53,536 bases of DNA from Nitrospirota bacterium (GCA_021789555.1 JAJYJK010000013.1:1-53536); one strand, 5' to 3'. Shown: positions 33,356 through 42,500, counted from the stretch's first letter. Translations and numbers: made by a program. The notes: generated by a model not told the origin, from the letters alone.

Positions 33356-33689
33356 AGGGTTTTAGGTTTCAGGGATTTTTTATTATTTAAAGAGTTCTTA
33401 TTATTAAAGACGGGGCAGGTTTGGGGAAAGAGGGCAAGGCAGGGGCGCTGGAGGCCGTTGTTTTGCAGAGGCTGCCGTTTTACAGACCGGCATGGGTGCA
33501 GGCCGGCCCAGGGAGGCGGGGGCCCTTTCAGGGGGTCGCCCGGGGTATTCGGGTTCTTCGGTTTTGCATTTGCCAATTGAGGTGTGAAAACGTACAGGGG
33601 TGATTTGCGCCTTTGCGGGACCTCAGGATAAAAACATCCATAACTAGAATGAAATTCCATGCGGGTCTTTTCCGGGGAAAAGGGGGATT

Positions 33690-36014
33690 ATGAAGACATC
33701 GTCTTCACAGGGTCACGGGGATAGCCGTTCTCATGAGGGCAGCAGGCCGCTTGGGTTCAAGTTGGCTCCGAATGCCTTAAAGGTGCTGGAGAGGCGCTAT
33801 CTGAAGAAGAACGAGGAGGGGAGGGTCGTAGAGACCCCGGAGGAGCTTTTTCGAAGGGTTGCCAAGACGATAGCCGCCGCTGACAGGCAGTATGGCCGGC
33901 CGGAGGAAGACATAAGGGCGCTGGAGGAGGAATTTTACGGCATTATGACCGGGCTTTCCTTCCTGCCAAACAGTCCCACGCTCATGAATGCCGGCAGAAG
34001 ACTGGGACAACTGTCGGCCTGTTTCGTGTTGCCCGTGGGCGACGCCATGGAATCCATCTTCGATGCCGTCAAGCACGCGGCGATAATCCATAAATCGGGG
34101 GGCGGCACTGGGTTTTCCTTTTCGAGGCTCCGTCCCAAGGGAGACGTGGTGGGCTCGACGAAGGGGGTCTCCTCCGGCCCGGTCTCCTTCATGACCGTCT
34201 TCGACACGGCGACCGAGGCCGTGAAGCAGGGCGGCACCAGGCGGGGCGCCAACATGGGCATGCTCTCCGTCCATCACCCGGACATCCTCTCCTTCATGGC
34301 CTGCAAGGACGACAACTCGAAGCTCAATAATTTCAATATCTCGATAGCGCTGACGGACGCCTTCATGAAGGCCGTCCAGGAGGATTCACAATACGAGCTT
34401 GTGAACCCGCGCACGGGGAAGGTCGTGCAGTCGCTGCGGGCCAGGGAGGTCTTCGACCGCATTGTCGAGCATGCGTGGGGCAACGGCGAGCCGGGTGTTG
34501 TTTTTATCGACCGGATAAACGCGTCGAACCCCACGCCCGCCATCGGCGCAATAGAAAGCACCAACCCCTGCGGCGAGCAGCCGCTTCTGCCCTATGAGTC
34601 CTGCAATCTGGGCTCGATAAACCTCTCGCTCATGGTGACAGACGGCCAGGTGGACTGGGACAGGCTCGCCCGCGTGGTCCGTCTTGCCGTCCATTTCCTG
34701 GACAACGTGATAGACGCAAACAGATATCCCCTGCCCGAGATAGAGCAGATGACCAGGGCAAACAGGAAGATAGGCCTCGGGGTAATGGGTTGGGCCGACA
34801 TGCTCATACGCTTGCAGCTTTCTTACAACTCGCCCCGGGCGTTCGAGCTTGCCGGGGAGGTCATGGGCTTCATAAGGCGCCAGGCGATGGAGGAATCCAA
34901 TGCCCTCGCCGCGGAGCGCGGCGTCTTTCCCAACTACACGGGCAGCGCCCGGGAAGGTTTCACCGTGAGAAACGCCACCGTGACGACTATCGCCCCCACG
35001 GGCACGCTCTCCATCATCGCGGGCTCATCCTCCGGGATAGAGCCGATCTTTGCCGTCTGCTATGTGAGAAACGTAATGGAGGGCACGAAGCTCATAGAGG
35101 TAAACCCTTACTTCGAGGAGATGGCCAGAGAGCGCGGGTTCTGGTCCAGGGACCTCATGGAGCGCATAGCGGAGGCGGGCGGCATTCGCGGGTTCGAAGA
35201 GATACCCGAAGACATAAAGCGGCTCTTCGTCACCGCGCATGATATCACCCCCGAGGAGCACATCCGCATGCAGGCCGCCTTCCAGAGGCACGTGGACAAC
35301 GCCGTCTCGAAGACGGTGAACTTCTCGAAGGACGCCTCTCGAAAGGACGTGGAGGATGTCTATCTGCTTGCCTACAGCCTGGGCTGTAAGGGTGTGACAG
35401 TCTACAGGGACGGCTCCAGGGAGGGCCAGGTGCTCTCCACTGGGAAAAACGAGCGCGCATCCGCCGCAACGACAGAAGCCGGGAAGGGGCAGCAGTCCGA
35501 GCCCGCGCAGATAAAGATAACGCCCAGGAAGAGGCCCGACAGCCTCAAGGGGAAGACCATCAGGATGAATACGGGCTGCGGGCGCATCTACGTGACAATA
35601 AACGAGGACGACGAAGGCCACTTCTTCGAGCTGTTTACCTCGATGGGCAAGGCGGGCGGGTGCGCGTCCAGCCAATCCGAGGCTCTTGGCAGATTGATTT
35701 CCCTTGCCCTGCGCTCCAATATCGAGCCCCAACAGATCTCCAAACAATTAAAGGGAATTACATGCCATCAGCAAGTGCTCGGCTGTAAGGGGGAGAAAAT
35801 CCTTTCATGCGCCGATTCAATCGCAAAGGCTTTGGATCTCTTCCATTCGGATGGACATGGGAACGGAAACGGGAACGGAAAGAAAATCATCGATAAGAAA
35901 TATGAGTTTGAAACCCTGCTCATCGGCGCATGCCCCGAATGCGGAAGCTCCGTGGAGCACGAGGGCGGCTGCTCGATCTGCCGTAACTGCGGGTTCACCA
36001 AGTGTTCCGGCTGA
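33690..36014 (+). CDS. nrdJ: Vitamin B12-dependent ribonucleotide reductase (class II)
   Basis: 774 residues. The N-terminal region (ALKVLERRYLKKNEEGRVVE) and the barrel carry NSPTLMNAGRRLGQLSACFV, SGGGTGFSFSRLRP, and the radical-site motif NPCGEQPLLPYESCNLGSIN, followed by TIAPTGTLSIIAGSSSGIEP. After a linker comes a TSCPD-like domain (NTGCGRIYVTINEDDEGHFF) and a short HGNGNGNGK repeat. The C-terminus has CPECGSSVEHEGGCSICRNC, the zinc/redox cysteines typical of this subclass. It reduces ribonucleotides with adenosylcobalamin, needing no oxygen and no activase. Its own promoter shows an NrdR box. Start ATG 33690 has AAGGGGG 4-5 nt upstream. Confidence 0.96.
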   Translation: MKTSSSQGHGDSRSHEGSRPLGFKLAPNALKVLERRYLKKNEEGRVVETPEELFRRVAKTIAAADRQYGRPEEDIRALEEEFYGIMTGLSFLPNSPTLMNAGRRLGQLSACFVLPVGDAMESIFDAVKHAAIIHKSGGGTGFSFSRLRPKGDVVGSTKGVSSGPVSFMTVFDTATEAVKQGGTRRGANMGMLSVHHPDILSFMACKDDNSKLNNFNISIALTDAFMKAVQEDSQYELVNPRTGKVVQSLRAREVFDRIVEHAWGNGEPGVVFIDRINASNPTPAIGAIESTNPCGEQPLLPYESCNLGSINLSLMVTDGQVDWDRLARVVRLAVHFLDNVIDANRYPLPEIEQMTRANRKIGLGVMGWADMLIRLQLSYNSPRAFELAGEVMGFIRRQAMEESNALAAERGVFPNYTGSAREGFTVRNATVTTIAPTGTLSIIAGSSSGIEPIFAVCYVRNVMEGTKLIEVNPYFEEMARERGFWSRDLMERIAEAGGIRGFEEIPEDIKRLFVTAHDITPEEHIRMQAAFQRHVDNAVSKTVNFSKDASRKDVEDVYLLAYSLGCKGVTVYRDGSREGQVLSTGKNERASAATTEAGKGQQSEPAQIKITPRKRPDSLKGKTIRMNTGCGRIYVTINEDDEGHFFELFTSMGKAGGCASSQSEALGRLISLALRSNIEPQQISKQLKGITCHQQVLGCKGEKILSCADSIAKALDLFHSDGHGNGNGNGKKIIDKKYEFETLLIGACPECGSSVEHEGGCSICRNCGFTKCSG

Positions 36015-36108
36015 GGCAGGGACGTAAAAGGGGAGGCCAGGGACGGAGGGCCGATGTAATGCGAAAAACTCAAAAAAAGCTGACGGGAGGGGGGGGTAAT
36101 AAGACAAG

Positions 36109-36555
36109 ATGAAATCACCATGGCGGGCATGCGTATCGTATCTTGCAGGCAGGCTTATCTTCGGCAGGGACGCCGACACTATCTATGAATGCATCGAAGG
36201 CTCGCACCAGGACACGATGGAGATGCTGGGGAAAAACCGGATAAACCTTCTCGAAGCAAGACCGCCCGTCGGAAGGCCCCTTAGTTTCGACGAGATCGGG
36301 GAGAGGTCGGCCCTTTACAACTCGCTTTTCGGGCAGATTTATATAAACATAAGCGGCAACACCTTCAAGGGGTACGCCGGGGGCAACTCCACTTTCTTTG
36401 TCGGCAAGGCAAGCGGCAACCTGGTGGTCGTTTACGACTACAGGGAGAAATCGTTTTTCAAGTACAGGTTCTGCAGCCGGCAGAAGGAAAACTGGCATTG
36501 CGGGGCGGTCTGCCACGATTGCGTGGCTGGGCACCTTCCTCCTTCCGTGATTTAA
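36109..36555 (+). CDS. Unrecognised cysteine-containing protein downstream of nrdJ
   Basis: 148 residues; no family recognised. It starts with a short amphipathic segment, has a middle with KNRINLLEARPPVGRPL and a beta-rich half (GQIYINISGNTFKGYAGGN, NLVVVYDYREKSFFKYRF). The end carries four cysteines spaced C-x8-C-x3-C-x2-C (FCSRQKENWHC, CHDC), suggestive of a zinc or redox site. It follows nrdJ by about 95 bp on the same strand without a clear terminator between, so cotranscription is possible. The Shine-Dalgarno is poor. A link to ribonucleotide reduction is conjecture. Confidence 0.6.
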   Translation: MKSPWRACVSYLAGRLIFGRDADTIYECIEGSHQDTMEMLGKNRINLLEARPPVGRPLSFDEIGERSALYNSLFGQIYINISGNTFKGYAGGNSTFFVGKASGNLVVVYDYREKSFFKYRFCSRQKENWHCGAVCHDCVAGHLPPSVI

Positions 36556-36562
36556 GGATCAT

Positions 36563-36663
36563 CCTCCCCTAATCCCCTCCTTTCCGGGAGGGGATTTAGT
36601 AAAAGACAAGTCTATGGGTTTTTAGTTAAATCCTCTCCCTTGAGGGAGAGGATTAGGAGAGGG
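36563..36663. repeat. Two CCCTCC-type palindromes
   Basis: At 36563-36598 AATCCCCTCC faces GGAGGGGATT. At 36629-36663 AAATCCTCTCCCTT faces AGGGAGAGGATT and is followed by AGGAGAGGG. They fill the gap between the cysteine protein and the first lipoprotein. Confidence 0.73.
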
Positions 36664-36687
36664 TGCTTTCTGTGCTAGCATTTAATC

Positions 36688-37152
36688 ATGAGAAAGGTGC
36701 TCGCCGCATCCGCGCTTCTTCTTGTCTTTGCTTGCGCGTCCGGGCAGGTTTTCACGAAACTGTCCTCCTACGACGCGCCCCTTCCGGGGCGCTGCACGCT
36801 CCTTTTTTACAGCGGCGTCTATCAGGCCCGGTACGGGGCGCTCGTTATTATGTTTCCGGAGAAAAGCGCCTACAGCTTTTTGCCATATTATCCGTCTTAC
36901 GGGTGGAAGACGGTGCCCGGCGTGCCGGGCGGCTCCGCCATGAAAGAGGCGGGCGATATGCTCGGCGTCAAGGACATCCGCAGGCTGAGGGTCCAGGCGA
37001 TCATGCACGGGGGCAAGGCGATAGGCTACCAGGCAAGCCCGCCCACTGAGCCCCCCGATAATTCCTCGTACTATTTTGAGATCAGCTATTTCCTGAGGGG
37101 CAATACCGTCCGCGTCCAGGTGCTCCCCTTTCCCTTTTACCATGGCTACTGA
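36688..37152 (+). CDS. Lipoprotein of unknown function, paralogue A
   Basis: 154 residues. The signal peptide (MRKVLAASALLLVFACASG) ends in the lipobox VFAC, lipidated Cys at about 16. The mature domain holds LLFYSGVYQARYGALVIMF, SYSFLPYY-like aromatic strands, and HGGKAIGYQASPP near 113. The same order of elements (lipobox, a strand with a Gly-Arg or Gly-Val-Tyr turn, a FLPYYP or ILPYAP motif, a G-x-x-IGY motif) is found in the lipoprotein at 38921, so the two are paralogues. Function is unknown. Aromatic, beta-rich content suggests a periplasm-facing beta fold. Confidence 0.72.
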   Translation: MRKVLAASALLLVFACASGQVFTKLSSYDAPLPGRCTLLFYSGVYQARYGALVIMFPEKSAYSFLPYYPSYGWKTVPGVPGGSAMKEAGDMLGVKDIRRLRVQAIMHGGKAIGYQASPPTEPPDNSSYYFEISYFLRGNTVRVQVLPFPFYHGY

Positions 37153-37238
37153 TTTATTATGGTTACTGATTTTGGGGGAGACAAAATACGCCCGTTGTCC
37201 ATCCGGGAAAAACTGAAAGATAAAGGAGGACTGTCCGG

Positions 37239-37379
37239 ATGCATGCGCATGCGCTGGTAGCGCTCATAATAGGAATCCTGATACTCATCATGCCGAGGCT
37301 GCTGAATTATCTTGTCGCCGTTTACCTCATCATGACGGGGATCCTTGGGCTCGTTCATTTCCACTATTTCCATTACTGA
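37239..37379 (+). CDS. Small membrane protein, DUF3096 family
   Basis: 46 residues from ATG 37239, preceded by AAGGAGG at 37223-37229. It is almost all hydrophobic, with LIIGILILIMPRLLNYLVA and VYLIMTGILGL forming two membrane helices around the conserved PRLLNY. The C-terminus is HFHYFHY, rich in His and aromatic residues. DUF3096 proteins are short, widespread and uncharacterised. This gene is easy to miss because of its length. Confidence 0.72.
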   Translation: MHAHALVALIIGILILIMPRLLNYLVAVYLIMTGILGLVHFHYFHY

Positions 37380-37457
37380 GGGAAATTTCACCTGTCCCTG
37401 CGCCTTGGTATTGGGGACTTGACATGCGGCCCTGTGCTATCCTATTAGCTCGAACTC

Positions 37458-38081
37458 ATGGTCGAACTCTCCAGCATGAACTGGAACTGGGTTCATGGTC
37501 TCTTGAACCACTTCCCGGTTATGGGGCTTTTTGTCCTCCTGGTGCTTGGGGGACTGGGCCTGCCGTTTCCGGAGGACGCCATACTTATCCTCTGCGGCAT
37601 CTTTATCGCCACGGGCATCGCCAGGCCGGCCATTGCGCTCAGCGCCTCATACGCGGGACTGCTGTCAATGGATTTCTTCCTCTACTACGTAGGCAGGAAA
37701 TACGGCGCGATGCTCGTGGGGCATAAGAGGTTCCGCAGGATAATCACGCAGGAGAGGCTCCTGAAGCTGGAGGAGAAATTCTCCAGGTGGGGGGTGCTTT
37801 TCCTCATTACGGGCAGGCAGCTTGTGGGCCTTCGGGCCCAGATATTCCTGGTCTCTGGCGTATTGAGGATGCCTTTTTTAAAATTCATCGCCGTCGATAT
37901 GGCAGGCGCCCTGATTACGATGTCCATCATGGTGGGCATAGGCTATGCGGGAGGCAGCAGCCTGGAGGTCCTCTCGAAGGACATAAACAAGATCGGGCAT
38001 CTCGCGGTGGCGCTGGGGGTTGTCTTCATCTTCTTTTATCTCTTTTATAAATACATCAAACGCGGCCGCACGCCGGACTGA
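37458..38081 (+). CDS. DedA family membrane protein (second copy)
   Basis: 207 residues; ATG 37458 or 37476 could be the start, neither with a strong site. The motifs LGGLGLPFPEDAILILCGIF (entry loop with Pro-Glu-Asp) and FLITGRQLVGLRAQIFLVSG (Arg-containing second loop) mark the VTT/DedA fold with five to six hydrophobic segments. It differs from the dedA at 11933 (ETGLVVTPFLPGD), so they are distant paralogues, likely of different subfamilies. A phospholipid- or undecaprenyl-phosphate-flipping role is inferred from the family. It lies in a cluster of small envelope genes. Confidence 0.85.
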   Translation: MVELSSMNWNWVHGLLNHFPVMGLFVLLVLGGLGLPFPEDAILILCGIFIATGIARPAIALSASYAGLLSMDFFLYYVGRKYGAMLVGHKRFRRIITQERLLKLEEKFSRWGVLFLITGRQLVGLRAQIFLVSGVLRMPFLKFIAVDMAGALITMSIMVGIGYAGGSSLEVLSKDINKIGHLAVALGVVFIFFYLFYKYIKRGRTPD

Positions 38082-38124
38082 ATTTTAATAACCCACCCAT
38101 ACCCCAAATGCCCCACTGGAAATT

Positions 38125-38182
38125 CCTTGAGGGCCTGATAGAATTTAACTAAAGAGATTCACTTTCAATCAGGCCGTCAAGG
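38125..38182 (+). promoter_or_regulatory. 15-bp inverted repeat reaching the ribosome binding site of the zinc-ribbon gene
   Basis: CCTTGAGGGCCTGAT at 38125-38139 and ATCAGGCCGTCAAGG at 38168-38182 pair at 14 of 15 positions around a 28-nt loop. The right arm runs into the GGGGG used as Shine-Dalgarno (38181-38185). TTGAGG at 38128 with TAAAGA at 38151 could be a weak promoter inside, so the repeat may be an operator or an RNA switch. Confidence 0.55.
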
Positions 38183-38191
38183 GGGTGCGAT

Positions 38192-38356
38192 ATGCCGAAA
38201 AAAGGCGAGAAACCCGGCAAGGGGACGTATATCTGCCAGGAATGCGGGGCCGAACAGACGCTGAGAAAAGAGACCGAGACCTTGCAGGGGTGCGTCTGTG
38301 AGGGGACCGAATTCAGGGAAAAAGGAGGCAGGAAACCTGTTGGGGCGAAAAAATAG
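38192..38356 (+). CDS. Small zinc-ribbon protein
   Basis: 54 residues from ATG 38192, with AGGGGG six bases upstream. Lys-rich ends flank a YICQECGAEQTL knuckle and a second CVC pair near residue 34, giving four cysteines for one zinc (C-x2-C and C-x-C). Short proteins of this type are common in anaerobes and usually unassigned. The next gene's start lies within its last codons, so they are coupled. Confidence 0.65.
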   Translation: MPKKGEKPGKGTYICQECGAEQTLRKETETLQGCVCEGTEFREKGGRKPVGAKK

Positions 38357-38924
38357 TTTTACCGTTATCTTTTTCCTGGTCTCGCTGATTTTCCTTGCCG
38401 TTGCCGCCCTGAATGGCGCGGCGGCAAGACAAACACGGGAAATGGAGGTGGTCCAAATGGCCCGGGTGGTTGCTGCCGGGACGATGATGTCCATAAAGAG
38501 CGAGTCTTTCGGGATGAACGAGTACATCCCGGTGGAATTTAGCTGCAAGGGAAGGGACAAGAGTCCGCCGCTGCTGGTGGAAAACGTGCCCCGGGGCGCA
38601 AAGTCGCTTGCCCTCATCATGGACGACCCGGATGCCCCCGCGGGCACGTGGGTCCACTGGGTGTTGTGGGACATCCCGCCCGGGACAAGGAAGATAGAGG
38701 CGGGCTCCGCCCCGGCGGGGGCCGTACCGGGCGTAAACAGTTGGGGGAAACCGGGTTATGGAGGCCCCTGCCCGCCCTCGGGCGTCCACCGTTATTTCTT
38801 CAAGCTCTATGCCCTGGACACAAGGCTCTCCCTTGGGCGCGGGGCGGGGAAACGCGAGCTTGAGGCCGCGATGAGGGGGCACATCATCGCACGGGCGGAG
38901 CTGCTAGGGCTTTTCAAAAAATGA
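38340..38924 (+). CDS. YbhB/YbcL-type phosphatidylethanolamine-binding protein homologue, exported
   Basis: About 194 residues from TTG 38340, with GGAGG 11 nt upstream; GTG 38298 is a longer alternative without a site. An N-terminal hydrophobic helix (FTVIFFLVSLIFLAVAALNG) targets it to the periplasm. The PEBP core has SCKGRDKSPPLLVENVP, the ligand-pocket motif MDDPDAPAGTWVHWVLWDIP, GKPGYGGPCPPSGVHRYFF and KLYALD. Bacterial members bind anionic or phosphate-bearing small ligands, but their role is unclear. It overlaps the next lipoprotein by 4 nt. Confidence 0.87.
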   Translation: MGRKNSFTVIFFLVSLIFLAVAALNGAAARQTREMEVVQMARVVAAGTMMSIKSESFGMNEYIPVEFSCKGRDKSPPLLVENVPRGAKSLALIMDDPDAPAGTWVHWVLWDIPPGTRKIEAGSAPAGAVPGVNSWGKPGYGGPCPPSGVHRYFFKLYALDTRLSLGRGAGKRELEAAMRGHIIARAELLGLFKK

Positions 38925-39433
38925 AGACTTTTGCGCTTCTGGTCTCCATGTTTCTGCTCTTCGCCTGTGCCGCCGGGCCGGTGCTGACGGTGCAGTCGGC
39001 CCGGGGGATTGAAGAGCAGCGCTATGACGTCATACTTTTTGGCGGCAGGTACAGCGAAGACCTCAGGAGCATGGCCATATTTGTCATCAGGGGCGGCCCC
39101 TACAGGATTTTACCCTATGCGCCGAAGTTTGATTACAAGATAGTAAAAGACCTTTCCGCGCCGCAGGCCCTCGCCACGGCCACCCGTTTTCTGGCGGGTA
39201 TAAACCCCAATTACATAGGCACCACGAAAAACCTGATACTGGGTCCGGACGGAAGGCCCATAGGCTATGAAATCCGGCCTCTCTACCAGCCCTTTGTCTA
39301 CGGTTTCAGCGACGTCCTTGAGACCTCTTACCGGGTCTGGGGGAAGGGCGTCGTGCGCGCCTGGATAGACGTGGCCCCGGCTGTAAACAGGCTTGAAGGA
39401 GGCGGCAACCGGTTATTCGAAAGGGAAAGATAA
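38921..39433 (+). CDS. Lipoprotein of unknown function, paralogue B
   Basis: 170 residues. The signal peptide (MKTFALLVSMFLLFACAAG) ends in lipobox LFAC. The mature part has VILFGGRYSEDLRSMAIFV, YRILPYAPKFDYKIVKD, and LGPDGRPIGYEIRPLYQP near 110-127, paralleling paralogue A at 36688 although overall identity looks low. It has a longer C-terminus with DVLETSYRVWGKGVVRAWI. Coupled to the PEBP gene by an ATGA overlap. Unknown function. Confidence 0.72.
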   Translation: MKTFALLVSMFLLFACAAGPVLTVQSARGIEEQRYDVILFGGRYSEDLRSMAIFVIRGGPYRILPYAPKFDYKIVKDLSAPQALATATRFLAGINPNYIGTTKNLILGPDGRPIGYEIRPLYQPFVYGFSDVLETSYRVWGKGVVRAWIDVAPAVNRLEGGGNRLFERER

Positions 39434-39472
39434 AGAGGGCGTGCGGCGCCCCCGCACTTTTGTGTAAATTGA

Positions 39473-39507
39473 AACCCTCTCCTCAGGGAGAGGGATGGGA
39501 GAGGGTG
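39473..39507. repeat. CCCTCTCC palindrome between convergent lipoprotein and RND genes
   Basis: AAACCCTCTCC-TCA-GGGAGAGGG is followed by a second partial right arm (ATGGGAGAGGGTG). It lies ten bases from the RND stop codon. Confidence 0.74.
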
Positions 39508-39516
39508 CCTGAAATT

Positions 39517-42500
39517 TTACTTGCTTTTTACCCGTAAAATATAAAACAAAACCGGCAGGAACACTAGCACAAGCGGCAACTGGACGGCGAGCCCGGAGAT
39601 TATCGCTATCGCCAGCGGTTTTAACATGGCGGCACCCTGGCCCAGGCCGAGCGCCAGCGGCAGCAGGGCCAGGATAGCGGCGAAGGTCGTCATCGCGATG
39701 GGCCGCATGCGGTTCTTCCCCGCCAGCACGAGAATTTCTTTTTTGTCCGGCTCCGCCCCGTCCAGATCATAGTATTCCGAGACATAAAAGATGGCCACTT
39801 CCGTCGCTATGCCTACGATCATCGTCATGCCCATCATGGATGAGATGTTCAACTCCGTCCCCGTGATGAAAAGGCCGATAAATACCCCCATAAGGGCCAG
39901 AAGGGTGGTTGCCAGGATTGCCAGGGCCACACGGAAACTTTCATAGAGGAAAAGAAGCAGGAGAAAGACAAGCGCAACGGCGGCGGCAAATACGGCCATG
40001 AGGCCCGCAAAGGCAATCCGCTGCTGCCGGTAAAGGCCCCCCAGGCTGTAATAGACCCCCTGCGGGAAAAGGCCCGGACGCCGGAGGACGCCCTTTACAT
40101 CGCGGATGACCGAGCCCATGTCCCTGCCGCTTATGCGGCCGGTGACGGATATCATCCTCTTTAAGTTGTCGCGCATTATCTCGGGCTGTCCGGTTATGGC
40201 GCTTACGGTGGCTATCCTTCCAAGGGGGAAGAGATGCCCGTCGGGCGCCCTGAGCTGAAGCCGCTCCAAATCGCTTTCGGTCGCCCTGAAATTCCCCGGA
40301 ATCCAGACCCGCACACCCACCATCTTGGGCCCCTGTTGCACCTGGGTGGTCACAAGGCCGCTCATGAGGGCGCCCACGTCTTTTGTGACGGATTCCGGGT
40401 CCACGCCCTCCAGGGCGGCCTTCACCCGGTCCACCTTGATGTCAAGGGCGTCGCCCGCAAGGACGATCCCGTTGTTGACATCGACCACGCCGGGGATTTT
40501 ACCTATGAGGGCCGCGATCTCCGGGCCGAGTTTCCCGAGGACCTTGCCGTTGTCGGAAAATATCTTTATCTCGATGGGCTGGGGCACACCGGTAAAGTCC
40601 CCGATCATGTCTTCCATGAGCTGGGCCATTTCGATATGCAGCCCCGGCACGGAGCCCTCCACCCGTTTTCGCACGTCGTCCATCACCTCTTCAATCGGCC
40701 TGCGGGGGAAGGGTTTTAGCCGCACGAAGAAATCGCCCTGGTATGCCTCCGTGACGCCGCCGCCAAGCTGAAGCCCCGTGCGTCTCGAATACGTCTGGAC
40801 ATCGGGCGTCTTCCGGAGGATGCCCCCGACCTGCCTCAACAGGCGGTCCGTCTCGGTAAGCGATGTTCCGGGTGTGGCCAGGTAGTCCAGAATGAACCCC
40901 CCTTCGTCCATCTTCGGCATGAACCCGGAGCCCAGATGCCTGTAACTCAGCCATCCGGCAAGCAGCAGCGCGACAGCGGGCAGCAGCAGCAGCGCCGGAC
41001 GGCCGAGCAGGCGGCCCATCAGCCGTTCGTAATTTTTATGGGCCTTCTCAGTCACAAAACCGCCTTCCTTCTGGTCGGCGTCTTTTTGTCCCAGCAGGTG
41101 GTCGGCAAGCAGGGGTACGGCAAGCCACGCCACGAAATATGAGATGAAAAGGCTGGCCGCCATGGTCAGCGAAAGCGCCTTGAAAAACGCCCCCGTCACC
41201 CCGGAGAGGAAGGCCAGGGGTGTGAAGATGACGATGGTCGAGGCGGATGAGCCCATAAGCGGCCGCGTAAACTCGCCCGCAGCGTGCATTACTTTCCGGT
41301 GGTGGTCGCCCCCATTGTGGTCAATATTGCCGCGCAATCGCCGGATGATATGTTCCAGCATGACGATGGTGTCGTCGATGATAAGCCCCACCGCCGCCGC
41401 CATGCCGCCAAGCGTCATCATATTGAAGCTCTGGCGCATCACGTAGAGCAGAAGCACGGAGGCCGCAAGCACGCCCGGCACCGTGATAATGGCTATGAGC
41501 GTTATCTTTACGTTCCGGAGAAAGATGAAAAGTATGACGGCCGCCAGCGCCACCCCTATCAAAATGGCGTCCCTGACGCTGCCGGCGGACGCCTCTATGA
41601 GCTGGCTCTGGTCGTACCAGTTGGCTATCCTGACTCCCGGCGGTATCTGGCTTTTGAACCCCGCCAATTTCGCCTTCAGATCGCGGGCTATCCGGACGGT
41701 GTTTCCGCCCCGCTGCTGATAGACGTTCAGGAGCACGGCATCGTGGCCGTCCGCGGTGACGCGGGTCCATTGCGGCACTGTGCCGCGGCTGACGCTCGCC
41801 ACATCCTCCAGGAGCAAGGGCCCGTTTGCCCCGGAGCGGAGCACGGTGTTTCGTATCTGGTCAAGCCCCGTAAACCTCGTATCGGACATCACGAGATAGA
41901 GCTTGTAGTTGTCCTCGAGGCGCCCGACGGCGGTTATGATGTTTGCCGCCGAAAGGGATTTGGCGACGTCGGAGAGGGAAAGGCCGTAGGAGGCGAGTTT
42001 GGCCGGGTCCACCGTTACACGGTATTCCTCCAGGTTTCCGCCCTGGACCTGGACCTTCGCCACGCCGTCCACCGTGGACAGAAGGGGACGGAGCTGATAG
42101 TAGGCGAAATCATGAAGCTCCGTAAGCGAGCGGGTATCGGAGGTAAGGCTGTAAGCCAGCACCGGGTCGACGCTGGGGTCCATCCGTTTTACGCCGAAGG
42201 TCGTGCCCGCGGGAAGCCGCGGCATCACCTGGTTTATCGCCGATTCCACCTGGAGCATCGCCGCCACCATGTCCCTGCCCCAGCCGAAGTCAACGATTAT
42301 CTCGGCGCTCCCCCGGCTTGTGGTCGAACGGACGCTTACCACCCCCGGCACCGACCTTACGGCCTGCTCCACGGGCCAGGTCACCTCGATGGCCATCCGG
42401 TTGGCGGGGCGGTCTCCGGCATCCAGTTCCGCAGCCACCCTGGGAAAGCTCACGTTCGGCAGCAGGGATACCGGCAGTTTCAGGCTGCTTGCGAGCCCGC

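Larger units (their letters stand above)
32695..33689. other. Long intergenic region before nrdJ
   Basis: Nearly 1 kb without a solid gene. From left: a repeat of the DUF362 stop region (32702-32718); two TAATCGTCTCAAA copies (32781 and 32798); a minus-strand terminator (32893-32932); a small hairpin CCCCGG-GGAA-CCGGGG followed by TGGTTTTT (33094-33115); the NrdR-box promoter (33197-33262); a possible 33-residue leader ORF (33254); then about 330 nt of GC-mixed leader. I searched by eye for a cobalamin riboswitch B12 box, plausible before an AdoCbl enzyme, and did not find one. No tRNA is seen. Confidence 0.6.

Noticed and set aside
33400-33650. Cobalamin riboswitch upstream of nrdJ
   Set aside because: The conserved B12 box (GCCACTG or AGCCAGGAGACC-type core) could not be found by eye.
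33250-33660. 136-residue minus-strand open frame in the nrdJ leader
   Set aside because: Composition is Pro/Lys/Asn-rich without family pattern, and no ribosome site is seen; more likely a chance frame over a leader.
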